This document shows positions 1 through 8,700 of a stretch of 34,860 nt of DNA, one piece after another. The translations under genes and the position numbers were made by a program. Source of the DNA: Thermoproteota archaeon (GTDB lineage: Archaea; Korarchaeota; Korarchaeia; Korarchaeales; Korarchaeaceae); assembly GCA_027078475.1 (NCBI GenBank), contig JALWYH010000128.1:1-34860 (forward strand). The letters are read 5' to 3'. The stretch's first letter is position 1. Every line of letters begins with the position of its first letter. The notes below the pieces were generated by a model. That model did no database searches, was not told where the DNA came from, and saw nothing but the letters and a program-made list of their open reading frames with translations.

Positions 1-339
1 CGCCAGGAGGGAGAGGTAGGCACTGCCCGTGGTTAGCGACGTTATCAGGGCCGCTATTCCCCCAACATACATCTGACCCTCACCTCCTATGTTGAAGGCC
101 GACGCGAGCATGGGGATGGCGAAGGCCAGGCCTGTCAGGACTATCAGTGATGCCCTGCTCAGCAGGTAGTCGGGATCCCCCAGCCCCCCGACCATCATGA
201 TGTAGAGACCCCTCCAAGGGTCGTAGCCCGTCAGGGCCAGCACGAGGGCGGCCACAAGCAGGCCGGCCGCCACCGATCCGGCTCTCTCCAGGGCCACCTG
301 GGCGTACTCCTCCAGGGACAGCTCAGGCAATCTCAACAC
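1..339 (-). CDS. BMP-family ABC transporter permease, N-terminal part (runs off the window)
   Basis: This is the first 113 or so residues of the membrane subunit of the importer encoded just upstream. A short cytoplasmic N-terminus (LPELSLEEYAQVALERAGS) leads into one hydrophobic helix (about residues 22-38), a segment containing GYDPW, and then a second helix pair ending in FNIGGEGQMYVGGIAA. The FNIGGEGQ motif is typical of the YufP/nucleoside-type (BPD_transp_2) permeases that go with BMP binding proteins. The reading frame overlaps the end of the ATPase gene, so the two are probably translationally coupled. GTG at 339 is preceded by a G-rich Shine-Dalgarno-like stretch; TTG at 336 or 330 is also possible. 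The C-terminal part and any second permease gene lie beyond the left edge. Confidence 0.82.
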   Translation of the reverse strand, partial: MLRLPELSLEEYAQVALERAGSVAAGLLVAALVLALTGYDPWRGLYIMMVGGLGDPDYLLSRASLIVLTGLAFAIPMLASAFNIGGEGQMYVGGIAALITSLTTGSAYLSLLA

Positions 340-1816
340 CCCCCATCAGGAGGCCGAGCCTGTCGGCGTCGAACTCCCTAGCCGGTCCCTGAGCTATTAT
401 CCTGCCCTCGTACATCACCGCCACGCGATCGCTCAGCTGCATTATCTCGTCCAGGTCGGTGGAGACCACCATGACGGCCTTGCCCGAGTCCCTGAGCTCC
501 ATCAGCACCCGCCTGACGTACTCCGTCGCTCCCACATCCAGGCCCTGGGTGGGCTCTGCCGCGACGATCACATCGGGCTCCCTGGATATCTCCCTGCCAA
601 GCATGAACTTCTGCTGGTTCCCTCCGCTGAGCCTCCCGGCAGGGGTTCTGACGCTGGCGGCGACCACGTTGAACCTCCTCATCACCCTCCTGGTCTCCTC
701 CGACGCCCTCCCCCACCTTATGAGCCCGCCCGGTGAGAACTCCTCGAGCCTGGTCAGCAGCAGGTTGCTCACCAGGTCCAAGTCCATGACCAGGCCAGTG
801 CTCCTCATGTCAGGTATGTAGGCCAGGCCCCTCCTGTAGATCTCAGATGGGGGCAGGTTTGTCACGTCCTCACCCCTCAAGATTACCCTCCCCCCGGCAA
901 CCCTCCTCATGCCAGCTATTGCCTCCACCAGCTCCCTCTGCCCGTTTCCCTGCACGCCGGCTATCCCGAGGATCTCACCGGACCTTACCGTCAGGGATAC
1001 CCCCCTCACCTCCCTCGATCCCTCGCCGGGAACCCTCAGGTCCCTGATCTCCAGCAGGGGATCTCCCGGCTCCCTGTCCGATCTCTTGAGGGAGAACAGG
1101 ACCTCCCTGCCCACCATCATCCTGGCCAGGTCCAGCTCGGTCACCCGATCGGTCCTGACCGTCCCGACCACCCTTCCCCTCCTGAGCACCGTGACCCTGT
1201 CGGTGATGGCCTTCACCTCCCTCAGCTTGTGGGTTATGAAGAGAATGGTCATTCCCTCGTCCCTCAGCCTCCTCAGGACCTTGAAGAGCTCCCTGACCTC
1301 GAGCGGGGTTAGGACCGAGGTGGGCTCGTCCAGAACGAGGATCCTGGCCTTCCTCACCAGGGCCTTTATTATCTCGACCCTCTGCCTCTCGCCCACGGGC
1401 AGGTCCTCCACCCTGGCATCCAGGCTAACCCTCAGGCCGGTCTCCGACATGACGTCGCCTGCCCTGGATATCACCTCGGAGGCGCCCATGCCCAAGGGGA
1501 GCGCCGAGAGAACCAGGTTCTCCGAGACGGTGAAGCCCCCTATAAGAGAGAATCTCTGGTATACCATCCCGATACCTGCCCTTATCGCGTCCCATGGACC
1601 GGAGAACCTCATCTCCCTCCCGAACACCCTGATCTTGCCGGCGGTGGGCTTTATCTCGCCGTAGAGGATTCTCATGAGGGTGGTCTTACCCGCCCCGTTC
1701 TCCCCCAGTATGCCGTGTATCTCGCCGCTCTCCACGGAGAATGTGACTCCCCTCAGGGCCGCGTTCCCGTCCGGGTAGATCTTGTGAATTTCCTCGAATC
1801 CCACGGCCTCGGCCAT
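323..1816 (-). CDS. BMP-family (nucleoside/purine-type) ABC importer, tandem ATPase subunit
   Basis: A 497-residue protein with two fused ABC ATPase domains, the architecture of the sugar/nucleoside importer ATPases (RbsA, MglA, YufO). Domain 1 has Walker A GENGAGKTT near residue 40, a weak signature (VGERQ) and Walker B ILVLDEPT. Domain 2 has a degenerate Walker A (GVQGNGQRE, lacking the GKT), a perfect LSGGNQQK signature and a Walker B region reading VAAEPTQGLD. One good Walker A paired with one good signature is usual for this family, so the degeneracy is not decay. The gene sits 47 nt after the binding-protein gene and overlaps the permease gene. That 47-nt gap is pyrimidine-rich on the coding strand and contains a short T-run, which could attenuate transcription and leave the binding protein in excess. 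Confidence 0.93.
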   Translation of the reverse strand: MAEAVGFEEIHKIYPDGNAALRGVTFSVESGEIHGILGENGAGKTTLMRILYGEIKPTAGKIRVFGREMRFSGPWDAIRAGIGMVYQRFSLIGGFTVSENLVLSALPLGMGASEVISRAGDVMSETGLRVSLDARVEDLPVGERQRVEIIKALVRKARILVLDEPTSVLTPLEVRELFKVLRRLRDEGMTILFITHKLREVKAITDRVTVLRRGRVVGTVRTDRVTELDLARMMVGREVLFSLKRSDREPGDPLLEIRDLRVPGEGSREVRGVSLTVRSGEILGIAGVQGNGQRELVEAIAGMRRVAGGRVILRGEDVTNLPPSEIYRRGLAYIPDMRSTGLVMDLDLVSNLLLTRLEEFSPGGLIRWGRASEETRRVMRRFNVVAASVRTPAGRLSGGNQQKFMLGREISREPDVIVAAEPTQGLDVGATEYVRRVLMELRDSGKAVMVVSTDLDEIMQLSDRVAVMYEGRIIAQGPAREFDADRLGLLMGGVEIA

Positions 1817-1863
1817 TGGAATCGCCCGAAAAATGGGTTGGTTGGAGGGGGGAGGGAATGAGC

Positions 1864-3183
1864 TCAGCCGACTCTTCCCTTGGAGAGCGCGGCGTTGAGA
1901 TCTCCGTTCTCCAGGGCCTTTATTATGGAATCCCTCTCCTTGACGCTCATCGGACTCTTGAACTGGATCTCACCGTTCTTTATCTTGTCCTCCAGCTGCT
2001 TGACCAGCGCCCAGACCTCTGGCTTTATGTACTTCTGTCTGAGCTGCTTCACGACTCTGACGACATCGTCCGGGGTCATTCCCTTCAACTTGCCCACCTT
2101 GTAGGCCTGCTCCGCGAACCACTTGACCTCGTCAAGCGTCGCTATGCCAACGCCTCCCTCCTTGAGGCCTAGGGTTATTATGCCTCCCTTCCATGTCCCC
2201 TTGACGACGCTCTCTATGGCGCTGAACACCGCCACGTCAACGCGCTTCCTGCCGCTTATGGGTATGTGATAGGGATCTATCCACTCCTGGGACGCGTCCT
2301 GCCCTATGGCGAAGGCGGGCTCCTTGTGCTCCTTCTCCCACTCCTTGACCGCCTGGAAGGCGCCGAGGTGCGTGGCCCCGGCGAGGCCGTAGATCACCCT
2401 GACTCCCTGCTTCAGCATCTGCTCGGTGTACTGCTTGCCAGTGGCGGGATCGGTGAAGGTGCCGGTTATGGTCCAGACCACGTCCGTCTTTCTGCCCGTC
2501 ATCTTCTCGTAGTACTTGGCCCCGAAGTAGTAACCCACCTGGAACCTCCACAGAGGGGGTATGTCCATCCCCACCAGCGCGCCGACCTTGTCGGTCCCGA
2601 GCTCGTGGGCCATGCCGGCCGCTATTATCCCCACCAGGGAGGAGACCTCCTGCTCCCTGAAGAGGATGTCCATCTCGTTGGGCCTGACCTTACCGGTGGT
2701 CGAGTCTATCAGGGCGTACTTCTGGTTGGGGAACTTACCCGCGGTCTCGTTGAGCGGGCTGGTCCACAGGAACCCGACCAGGACTATGAGATCGTACTCA
2801 CCCCTCCTGGACAGATCCTCCAGCAGGGGCTTCATGTCCGCCAGGCTCTTGGGTGTGAGGTAGGACACGTCGACGCCCAGCTCCTTCTTGGCCCTCTCGG
2901 CTCCGAGCCAGGCCATGTCGTTGAAGCTCAGGTCACCCCTTCCCCCCACGTCGAACAGGACCAGCACCTTGAACTTCTTGGCGGTCTGGGTCCCCGTCTC
3001 GGTCTGCTGGGCCGGGGCTGAAACCGTCCTCGTGACGGTCACGACCCTGCTCTGGGTCACCGTGGTTGTGACGGTCTTTCCCGGGGAGGATAGGCCTATG
3101 GCCGCCCCGACGAGTATGCCCACAAGGAGGAAAACCAGTCCCAGGGCGGTCTTGGAAATCCCCCTCCTCATGCGCATCTCCAT
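1864..3183 (-). CDS. BMP-family substrate-binding protein, membrane-anchored
   Basis: A 439-residue extracytoplasmic binding protein. A basic N-terminus is followed by one hydrophobic helix (about residues 12-31) with no lipobox cysteine, so it is probably held by an uncleaved anchor. A Thr/Val-rich linker (about 33-66), typical of archaeal binding proteins, joins the helix to the PBP1-like domain. The motif DVGGRGDLSFNDMAW near residue 80 matches the BMP family start (GG.GD.SFND). BMP proteins with known ligands bind nucleosides or purines, so the ligand here is an inference. A basic, Lys-rich C-terminal extension after about residue 340 resembles that of other archaeal members. It is the first gene of the importer operon. 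A TATA-like box lies about 24 nt upstream of the ATG, so the transcript is probably leaderless. Confidence 0.9.
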   Translation of the reverse strand: MEMRMRRGISKTALGLVFLLVGILVGAAIGLSSPGKTVTTTVTQSRVVTVTRTVSAPAQQTETGTQTAKKFKVLVLFDVGGRGDLSFNDMAWLGAERAKKELGVDVSYLTPKSLADMKPLLEDLSRRGEYDLIVLVGFLWTSPLNETAGKFPNQKYALIDSTTGKVRPNEMDILFREQEVSSLVGIIAAGMAHELGTDKVGALVGMDIPPLWRFQVGYYFGAKYYEKMTGRKTDVVWTITGTFTDPATGKQYTEQMLKQGVRVIYGLAGATHLGAFQAVKEWEKEHKEPAFAIGQDASQEWIDPYHIPISGRKRVDVAVFSAIESVVKGTWKGGIITLGLKEGGVGIATLDEVKWFAEQAYKVGKLKGMTPDDVVRVVKQLRQKYIKPEVWALVKQLEDKIKNGEIQFKSPMSVKERDSIIKALENGDLNAALSKGRVG

Positions 3184-3200
3184 GCGCCTGGTTCCCAGCT

Positions 3201-3212
3201 GAATATTAAAAA
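3201..3212 (-). promoter_or_regulatory. TATA-like promoter of the BMP importer operon
   Basis: The minus strand reads CTTTTTAATATTC, centred about 24 nt upstream of the ATG at 3183. That spacing fits an archaeal TATA box driving a leaderless mRNA. The T-run also follows directly after a hairpin, so the same bases may end the upstream transcript. Confidence 0.6.
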
Positions 3213-3244
3213 GATGAACGGCTCCCGCCCCATCGGGAGGAGCC
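3213..3244 (-). terminator. Hairpin plus T-run after the alcohol dehydrogenase gene
   Basis: On the minus strand an imperfect inverted repeat (GGCTCC...GGAGCC arms, extended by CCG/CGG pairs, at 3220-3244) is followed within about 6 nt by a T-rich stretch. It lies 50-80 nt downstream of the dehydrogenase stop and just upstream of the BMP gene promoter. It looks like a rho-independent-style terminator separating the two transcripts. Confidence 0.5.
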
Positions 3245-3296
3245 GCGGGGCTCGATGGCCCTGCTGGGAGATCACCTGGCGGCCCCGCTGTGGGGA

Positions 3297-4280
3297 TCAG
3301 GGGATGACGTGGACCTTGATCTGGTCCCTGCTCTTGGAGGCCCGGAAGGCCTCAACCACCTCCGTCAGGGGGTACTCTGAGGTGAGCAGGGGTTCCACCC
3401 TCACGACTCCGTCCCTGAGGAGAGATATTGCCTCCCCGAAGGGACCGCACCTGCTCCCCACTATCCTTATCTCCCTCACCACGACATCGGTGTAGTCCAG
3501 CCGGACCGGAGCCCCGTGGGTGGACTTGGCCGCGACCGTGCCCCGGGGCCTCACGGATCTGATTGCGGTCTCGAGTCCCGAGGGACTGCCGGTCGCCTCG
3601 ACGACGTAATCGAATCCCTGGCCCTCCGGGGTTCGGGTCAGCGCATCATCCAGCTCACTCAGGGGGAGGAAGTTCAGGCCCAGCCTCCTGACCACCTCCT
3701 CCTTAGGGGAGCCGTCCCTCGCCACCACCAAGGAGTTAGGTAGAAGCTGAGCCGCCAGGAGGCCTATTGTCCCCGCCCCCAGCACCAGGAAGTTCTCCCC
3801 CTCAGGAGGGGCCATCCTCAGCATCTCAACCACAGCAGCAAGGGGTTCCACGAAGGCCGCCTGAACGTCGGTGAGCCCCTCCACGTTCCACAAGTTCTCC
3901 CGGGGAGTGAGGACGAACTCAGCCATTCCACCATCGGCTGATATGCCCAGGGCCTTCCTGTGGGGACAGTGGGTCCTCATGCCGTGCCTGCAGAACCAGC
4001 ATTCCCCGCAGCTCACGTTTATCTCGGTGGTGGCCCTCATCCCGATCAGATCCTCCTCCACCCCGTCCCCGACCGAGTCAACGATGCCGAGGATCTCGTG
4101 TCCCGGGATCAGGGGATCCTTCTTCAGGGGATAGCTGCCCGAGTAGAGGGCCTTGTCCGTCCCGCATATCCCGACCCGCCTCACCCTCAGCCTGACCCAG
4201 CCCGGTCCCGGCTCTGGATCGGGCACCTCGGTGAGCCTGACCGATCCCCTCCACTTGGAGGACAGCATGGCCGCCAGCAT
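3297..4280 (-). CDS. Zinc-dependent alcohol/polyol dehydrogenase (MDR family)
   Basis: A 327-residue medium-chain dehydrogenase. The GroES-like catalytic domain carries GICGTD (zinc-ligand Cys about residue 39) and PGHE (His about 60, Glu next to it). Four structural-zinc cysteines sit in SCGECWFCRHGMRTHC (about 90-106). The Rossmann domain follows with LGAGTIGLLAAQL near residue 170. All catalytic and structural zinc ligands are present. Members of this clade oxidise sugars, polyols or threonine; the substrate cannot be read from sequence, and the length is slightly short for the family. ATG at 4280 is preceded by GGAGG; ATG at 4268 is an alternative. The gene is monocistronic, between a terminator-like hairpin and its own promoter. 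Proximity to the importer may hint at use of an imported carbohydrate, but that is speculation. Confidence 0.9.
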   Translation of the reverse strand: MLAAMLSSKWRGSVRLTEVPDPEPGPGWVRLRVRRVGICGTDKALYSGSYPLKKDPLIPGHEILGIVDSVGDGVEEDLIGMRATTEINVSCGECWFCRHGMRTHCPHRKALGISADGGMAEFVLTPRENLWNVEGLTDVQAAFVEPLAAVVEMLRMAPPEGENFLVLGAGTIGLLAAQLLPNSLVVARDGSPKEEVVRRLGLNFLPLSELDDALTRTPEGQGFDYVVEATGSPSGLETAIRSVRPRGTVAAKSTHGAPVRLDYTDVVVREIRIVGSRCGPFGEAISLLRDGVVRVEPLLTSEYPLTEVVEAFRASKSRDQIKVHVIP

Positions 4281-4281
4281 G

Positions 4282-4299
4282 CGCCTCCAATGGGAGGCG
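4282..4299. repeat. Perfect 7-bp palindrome at the start of the dehydrogenase gene
   Basis: CGCCTCC, a 4-nt loop and GGAGGCG form a perfect inverted repeat ending 2 nt before the ATG at 4280. One arm is the Shine-Dalgarno-like GGAGG. A TATA-like sequence (ATCATAAGG, minus strand, 4304-4312) lies about 26 nt upstream of the ATG, so the palindrome falls between TATA box and start. It could be an operator or an RNA hairpin that hides the ribosome site. Confidence 0.45.
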
Positions 4300-4374
4300 A
4301 AACCTTATGATCCTGACCCCCCACCCCGGCGGGTCCGGTAAACGGAGGAGGGACGTATGGGGAGCTGTCCAGTG

Positions 4375-4384
4375 AAATAAGATA
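4375..4384 (+). promoter_or_regulatory. TATA-like promoter of the frameshifted gene at 4399
   Basis: AAATAAGATA is centred about 20 nt upstream of the ATG at 4399, roughly the archaeal TATA-to-start spacing for a leaderless transcript. Confidence 0.45.
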
Positions 4385-4398
4385 GGTTAGTCCTGGTC

Positions 4399-5042
4399 AT
4401 GGGGCCGGTGCCCGATACCCGGAGGTTCAGGTCGGACTTGGAGATGCTGGCCAGGAGGATTGAGAGGAGGGCCGGGGAACGCCTGCCCGCGAGCAGGCTC
4501 CAACCCCTCATCGACGGGCTAACGGAGCTTTACATGTCGGGCGCCGTCAAGATAAATCACTCGGCCATGGAGCTCGTGGTGGCCGCTCACTTGATGATGA
4601 GGGGTTATCTCGTCGACGTGGAGGTTGAGGTGGGAGATCTCAGATGCGACGTCATGGGCACGGGCGGCGACAGGGTGATCGTGGAGGTGGAAACGGGTTT
4701 CGTTCCCCCCGATCACGCCCTGGATCCGGGCAGCTTCTGCAGGGCGAGGTAGCCAGCAAGATAGCCAGGTACAGCCAGCTGGCCGACAGGTTCTACCTGG
4801 CCGCTCCCCCAACCTACCTGATGGAGATACCCTCCTTCCTGCTAGCCCCTCCGCACGCCAGGTCGGAGATAGAGCTGATGAAGTGGAAGGAGCTCCTGGA
4901 CAGGTACTACACAAATCCTCCCATCCCGGTAGACGTGCTGAGGAGGTCCAGGCTAAACGGCGTGCTGGTGACCCACGTGGATGAGGGAAGGGTCATAGAG
5001 CTCAGCACCGAGGCCTACTTGAACCTCTTCGCGTGCATCTAG
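4399..5042 (+). pseudogene. Conserved archaeal PD-(D/E)XK-like protein, interrupted by a one-base frameshift
   Basis: Two overlapping frames make one protein of about 214 residues. The first frame runs from ATG 4399 to a TAG at 4750-4752, the second continues to a TAG ending at 5042. Adding one G to the GG just before 4750 turns the break into RARVASKIARYS, which fits both flanks without loss. The central stretch has GYLVDVEVEVGDLRCDVMG then IVEVETGF, a D-x(n)-E-x-E arrangement resembling a PD-(D/E)XK nuclease-like core; that assignment is tentative. TGFVPPDHALDP and ASKIARYS resemble a family I recall from other thermophilic archaea. No function is known to me. It converges on the YkgJ-like gene with a 24-nt gap. 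The break may be a sequence error, a recent mutation or, less likely, programmed. Confidence 0.7.
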
Positions 5043-5066
5043 CTCATCCAGGATGCGGTGAGTTCA

Positions 5067-5612
5067 TTAGGCTTTTCCCAATGCCCTTCTGGTGGTAAGG
5101 CCGATGGCCGAGGCCCGGATCCTGCCCGTCAGAGACGCGGTGGTGTAGATCTGATTCCCCCGCATCCCCATCCAGACCTCTATGGCCTCGTCGATGGTCC
5201 TGATGAGCTTGGGGGTCGGCCTGCCAGGTCTGATCCCCGGGCACCTCTGATCGACGTACACGTAGAAGCTTCCCAGCCTGTGGGAGTAGTAGGCCTCCTC
5301 CGCCCTCCCATGCTCGGGCCTCCTGTATATTATGAAGGGCCAGACCTTGCAGGCGGAGGGTTTCATTCCCAGGCCCTGAAGGAGGCACAGGTAAGCTCCA
5401 TTCTCCCTGACGAGGAAGGGACAGGGCTCGCCGCTATCCTTGCTTATGTACTGCCTCCCAGCGATGGACGTCACGAACTCCGGGCCGAAGGTTCTGGCTA
5501 TTGAGAGGGCCTCGTGGGGCTTCAGGGGAACGCGGAAGTGGTAGCAGCACAGGCCGCACGCCAGGCACACGAAGTCGGAGACCCGGCTCCACGGGAGGTA
5601 CAGATGCACCAC
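5067..5612 (-). CDS. YkgJ-family (UPF0153) zinc/iron-chelating cysteine cluster protein
   Basis: A 181-residue protein whose N-terminal half holds the cysteine pattern of the YkgJ family, sometimes annotated as Fe-S oxidoreductase. CLACGLCC lies near residues 16-23, PCPFL near 63, CLLQGLGMKPSACKVWPF near 76-93, and CPGI near 125. These cysteines are expected to bind a metal ion or an Fe-S cluster. The biochemical role of the family is not established. The start is GTG at 5612 (a second GTG follows at 5609) behind a G-rich stretch. The gene is transcribed alone, away from the carAB 3' end. A TATA-like CTTTAAGAG at 5653-5661 would give a short leader of about 20 nt. Confidence 0.8.
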   Translation of the reverse strand: MVHLYLPWSRVSDFVCLACGLCCYHFRVPLKPHEALSIARTFGPEFVTSIAGRQYISKDSGEPCPFLVRENGAYLCLLQGLGMKPSACKVWPFIIYRRPEHGRAEEAYYSHRLGSFYVYVDQRCPGIRPGRPTPKLIRTIDEAIEVWMGMRGNQIYTTASLTGRIRASAIGLTTRRALGKA

Positions 5613-5652
5613 CCCGCCCTGGCCTGTCCCAGGGGGGTGGGAACCGGCAGGG

Positions 5653-5671
5653 CTCTTAAAGATTGGCGGGA
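5653..5671 (-). promoter_or_regulatory. TATA-like promoter of the YkgJ-like gene, with ATTGGCGGGA-type element
   Basis: On the minus strand, TCCCGCCAAT (5671-5662) abuts CTTTAAGAG (5661-5653). The second is TATA-like, about 45 nt upstream of the GTG start. The first occupies the position of a BRE and matches 10 bases of the 17-bp tandem repeat at 27182-27219. Confidence 0.4.
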
Positions 5672-5675
5672 TGAA

Positions 5676-5750
5676 AGAGTTGCGTATGGGAAGGAGGAGG
5701 TGAGGGTGAGGGGATTGAGGGGGAGGAATGCTGAGAAGAAGGTGCCGGGT
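5676..5750 (-). terminator. Pyrimidine-rich 3' end of carAB
   Basis: Directly after the carB stop, the minus strand is almost all C and T for about 70 nt (for example CCTCCCCCTCAATCCCCTC). There is no clear hairpin. Pyrimidine-rich tracts like this commonly end archaeal transcripts. Confidence 0.4.
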
Positions 5751-5751
5751 A

Positions 5752-8700
5752 TCACGGGACCCTCCTGAGCAGCCCGGGACGGCGGTACCCGGTGGCGTAG
5801 GAGGACATGGGCCTCACCTCCACCTCATCGAGGTTCACTGTGGTCAGCGCCCTGGCCAGCTCAGCCGCCAGGTCGGAGTTGAGGATTAGGGGGATGTTCA
5901 AATCGGCGGCAGTCCTCCTCACCTGGTAGTCCACTTGGGGTGCGTACCCCGTGGCCATGACCAGGTCCGCCTGACCGGTCTTCAGCAGGTCCACGGCCCT
6001 CTCCGGCCCCACATCAGAGAGCCACCAGATGTCGAGCATGGATGCCAGAGCATCCGCTGCTTCTCTCATTTTTACGGACTCGACGGCATCTCCCTCGTAC
6101 CCCACGAGAACCCCCCTCTCAGGGACCCTGTTGGGGCTGGCGGACAGCCATGACTTGAGGAGTGCGGCCTCGTACGACCTGTCCATGGACGCTACCTCGC
6201 CGGTGGACCTCATCTCCACGCCTAGGTATGGGTAGGCACCCCTGAGCTGAGACCAGGAGAACTGGGGTGATTTCACGGCGTAGTGGGACAGGGAGGGCTC
6301 GTAGAACCCATCCACCCCAAGGGATCCCTCGAATATCACCTTGGCGGCGGCCCTGGCCAAGTTCACCCCCGAGGCCTTGCTGGAGAAGGGCATGGATCTT
6401 GACGCCCTGAGGTTCAGCTCCAGTATGTAGACCTCGTCTCCCTCGATGACGAACTGCAGGTTGAAGGGTCCCCTGATCTGCAGGGCCCTCACCAGCCTTA
6501 GGGCCGCCTCCTTCATCTTCCCGGCGGGGACCTGCTGGCCGGAGGGGAGGACCATGGTTGAATCGCCTGAGTGTATGCCAGCCGGTTCCACGTGCCTTAT
6601 CACGACGCCCACGGCACTCTCCCCATCCGCAACCCCGTCTATCTCGGCCTCGGGCCCCCTCACGAATCTGGACACCACAACGCCCCTCCCGGTGGAGAGG
6701 GCTTCCATCACGGCCTTCCTCAGGGATGACTCATCCCTCACCAGGGACATGGAGGTGCCGCTGAGAACGTGGGAGGGTCTCACCATGAGGGGATAGCCGT
6801 GCTCCGCGGCGAACTCCAAGGCCTCGTCCACCGAGCTGACCTCCCTCCAAGGTGGTTGCCTGAGCCCCAGCTTGTCGAGGAGCTCCGAGAACCTGTGCCT
6901 GCTCTCGGCGATCTCCACGCTGCTGCCGCTGGTCCCCAGCATCCTGACCCCCCTGGACTCCAGGGGCTCCGCCAAGTCGTTGGCCACCTGACCTCCCAAG
7001 AACGTGATCACGGACGTGGGGGACTCGAACTCGTATATGTCCAGGAGCCTCTCCAAGGTGAGCTCCTCGAAGTAGAGCCTGTCGACCACATCCCAGTCGG
7101 TCGATACGGTCTCCGGATTGTAGTTGATTATGGCCACCGAGTCGACGTAGTCCCTGGCCGCCCTGGCGAACTCCACGACGCCCCAGTCGAACTCGACCGA
7201 CACCCCTATCCTGAAGACCCCAGCCCCCACCACCAGCACGTCGGCCCCGGGCTTGACGTCATCCTCGCTGCCGCCGTAGGTGACGTAGAGGTAGTTGGTG
7301 ACTGCGGGCCACTCGGCCGCAAGCGTGTCTATCTGCTTGATTGAAGGCCTTATACCGGCCGAGATCCTCATTCTCCTGACCTGATCCTCGCTCAACCTCA
7401 GCTTCCTCGCTATCTGGGCGTCGGAGAAGCCGTACCTCTTGGCTACTAATATGGAGGACGGATCGGCGCTCAGGCGTCCGTAGGCCCTCACCGCCTTCTC
7501 TATCTCCCTGATGAACCACTGATCCACGCCCGAGGCCTCTGCAACATCCTCGACGCTGAACCCCGAGGCTAGGGCTATGGAGGCCCATGCCGGCCAGTAG
7601 GGCCTCCTCTCCCTGAGGGCCTTTAGGGCCTCCTCGCTATCTCCCTCCATCGGAAGGCCGTCGAACTTACCGAGCATCCTCAGCCCCTTCTGGAGGGCCT
7701 CGGCCAGGTTCCTTCCTATGGCCATGACCTCCCCTATGCTCTTCATCTCGCTCCCTATCGTCCCGCTGGCTCCCTCGAACTTCTCCAAGTCCCATCTGGG
7801 TATCTTCACCACCACGTAGTCGAGGCTGGGCTCGAAGCAGGAGCAGGTGACCCCAGTCACCCTGTTGATTATCTCATCGAGCCTGTAGCCCAAGGCCAGC
7901 TTGGCCGCCACGTAGGCCAGGGGATAGCCGGTGGCCTTGCTGGCCAGCGCCGACGATCTCGACATCCTGGGGTTCATCTCTATCGCGTAGTACTCGGTCC
8001 CCCTAAGGGCGAACTGGACGTTCCCCTCGCCCACCAGCCCGACGGCCTCGGCGACCCTCAGAGAGGCGCTCCTCAGCATCTGGTACTCCTGGTTGGTCAG
8101 GGTCTGGCAAGGGGCCACAACCACAGATTCGCCCGTGTGGACACCCATGGGATCGGCGTTCTCCAGGCAAGCCGGGGCTATGACGTTCCCGTGCGAGTCC
8201 CTCACCACCTCGAACTCGATCTCCTTCCACCCACCGAGGTACTTCTCCACCAGGGCGCTTCCTATCGAGCTGGCCTTCAGGGCCCTCAGTATCAGGGACC
8301 CCATCTCCCCGGGGCTCCAGGCGATGAAGGAGCCCCTGCCACCCAAGTTGTAGGAGACCCTTACCATCACCGGGTAGCCTATTAGATCCGCGGCCCTCAT
8401 TGCCTCCTCGGGGGAGGAGACGTGCATGCTGGGGGGCATTGGCACACCCCTGCTCGACAGGGCCTCCTTGAACCTCTCCCTGTTGAGGGCCCTGTCTATT
8501 GCCTCCGGCTGGGTCCCCAGCACCCTGACCCCGTACCTGTCGAGGACTCCGGAGCGCCACAGCTTCACCCCCGCATCCAAGGCGGTCTGACCCCCGAATC
8601 CCAGAAGGATGGCATCGGGTCTCTCCTCTTCTATGACCCTGACCAAGAAGCGTTGCTTCACGGGAAGCAGGTACACCCTGTCGGCCATGTCTCCCGTCTG

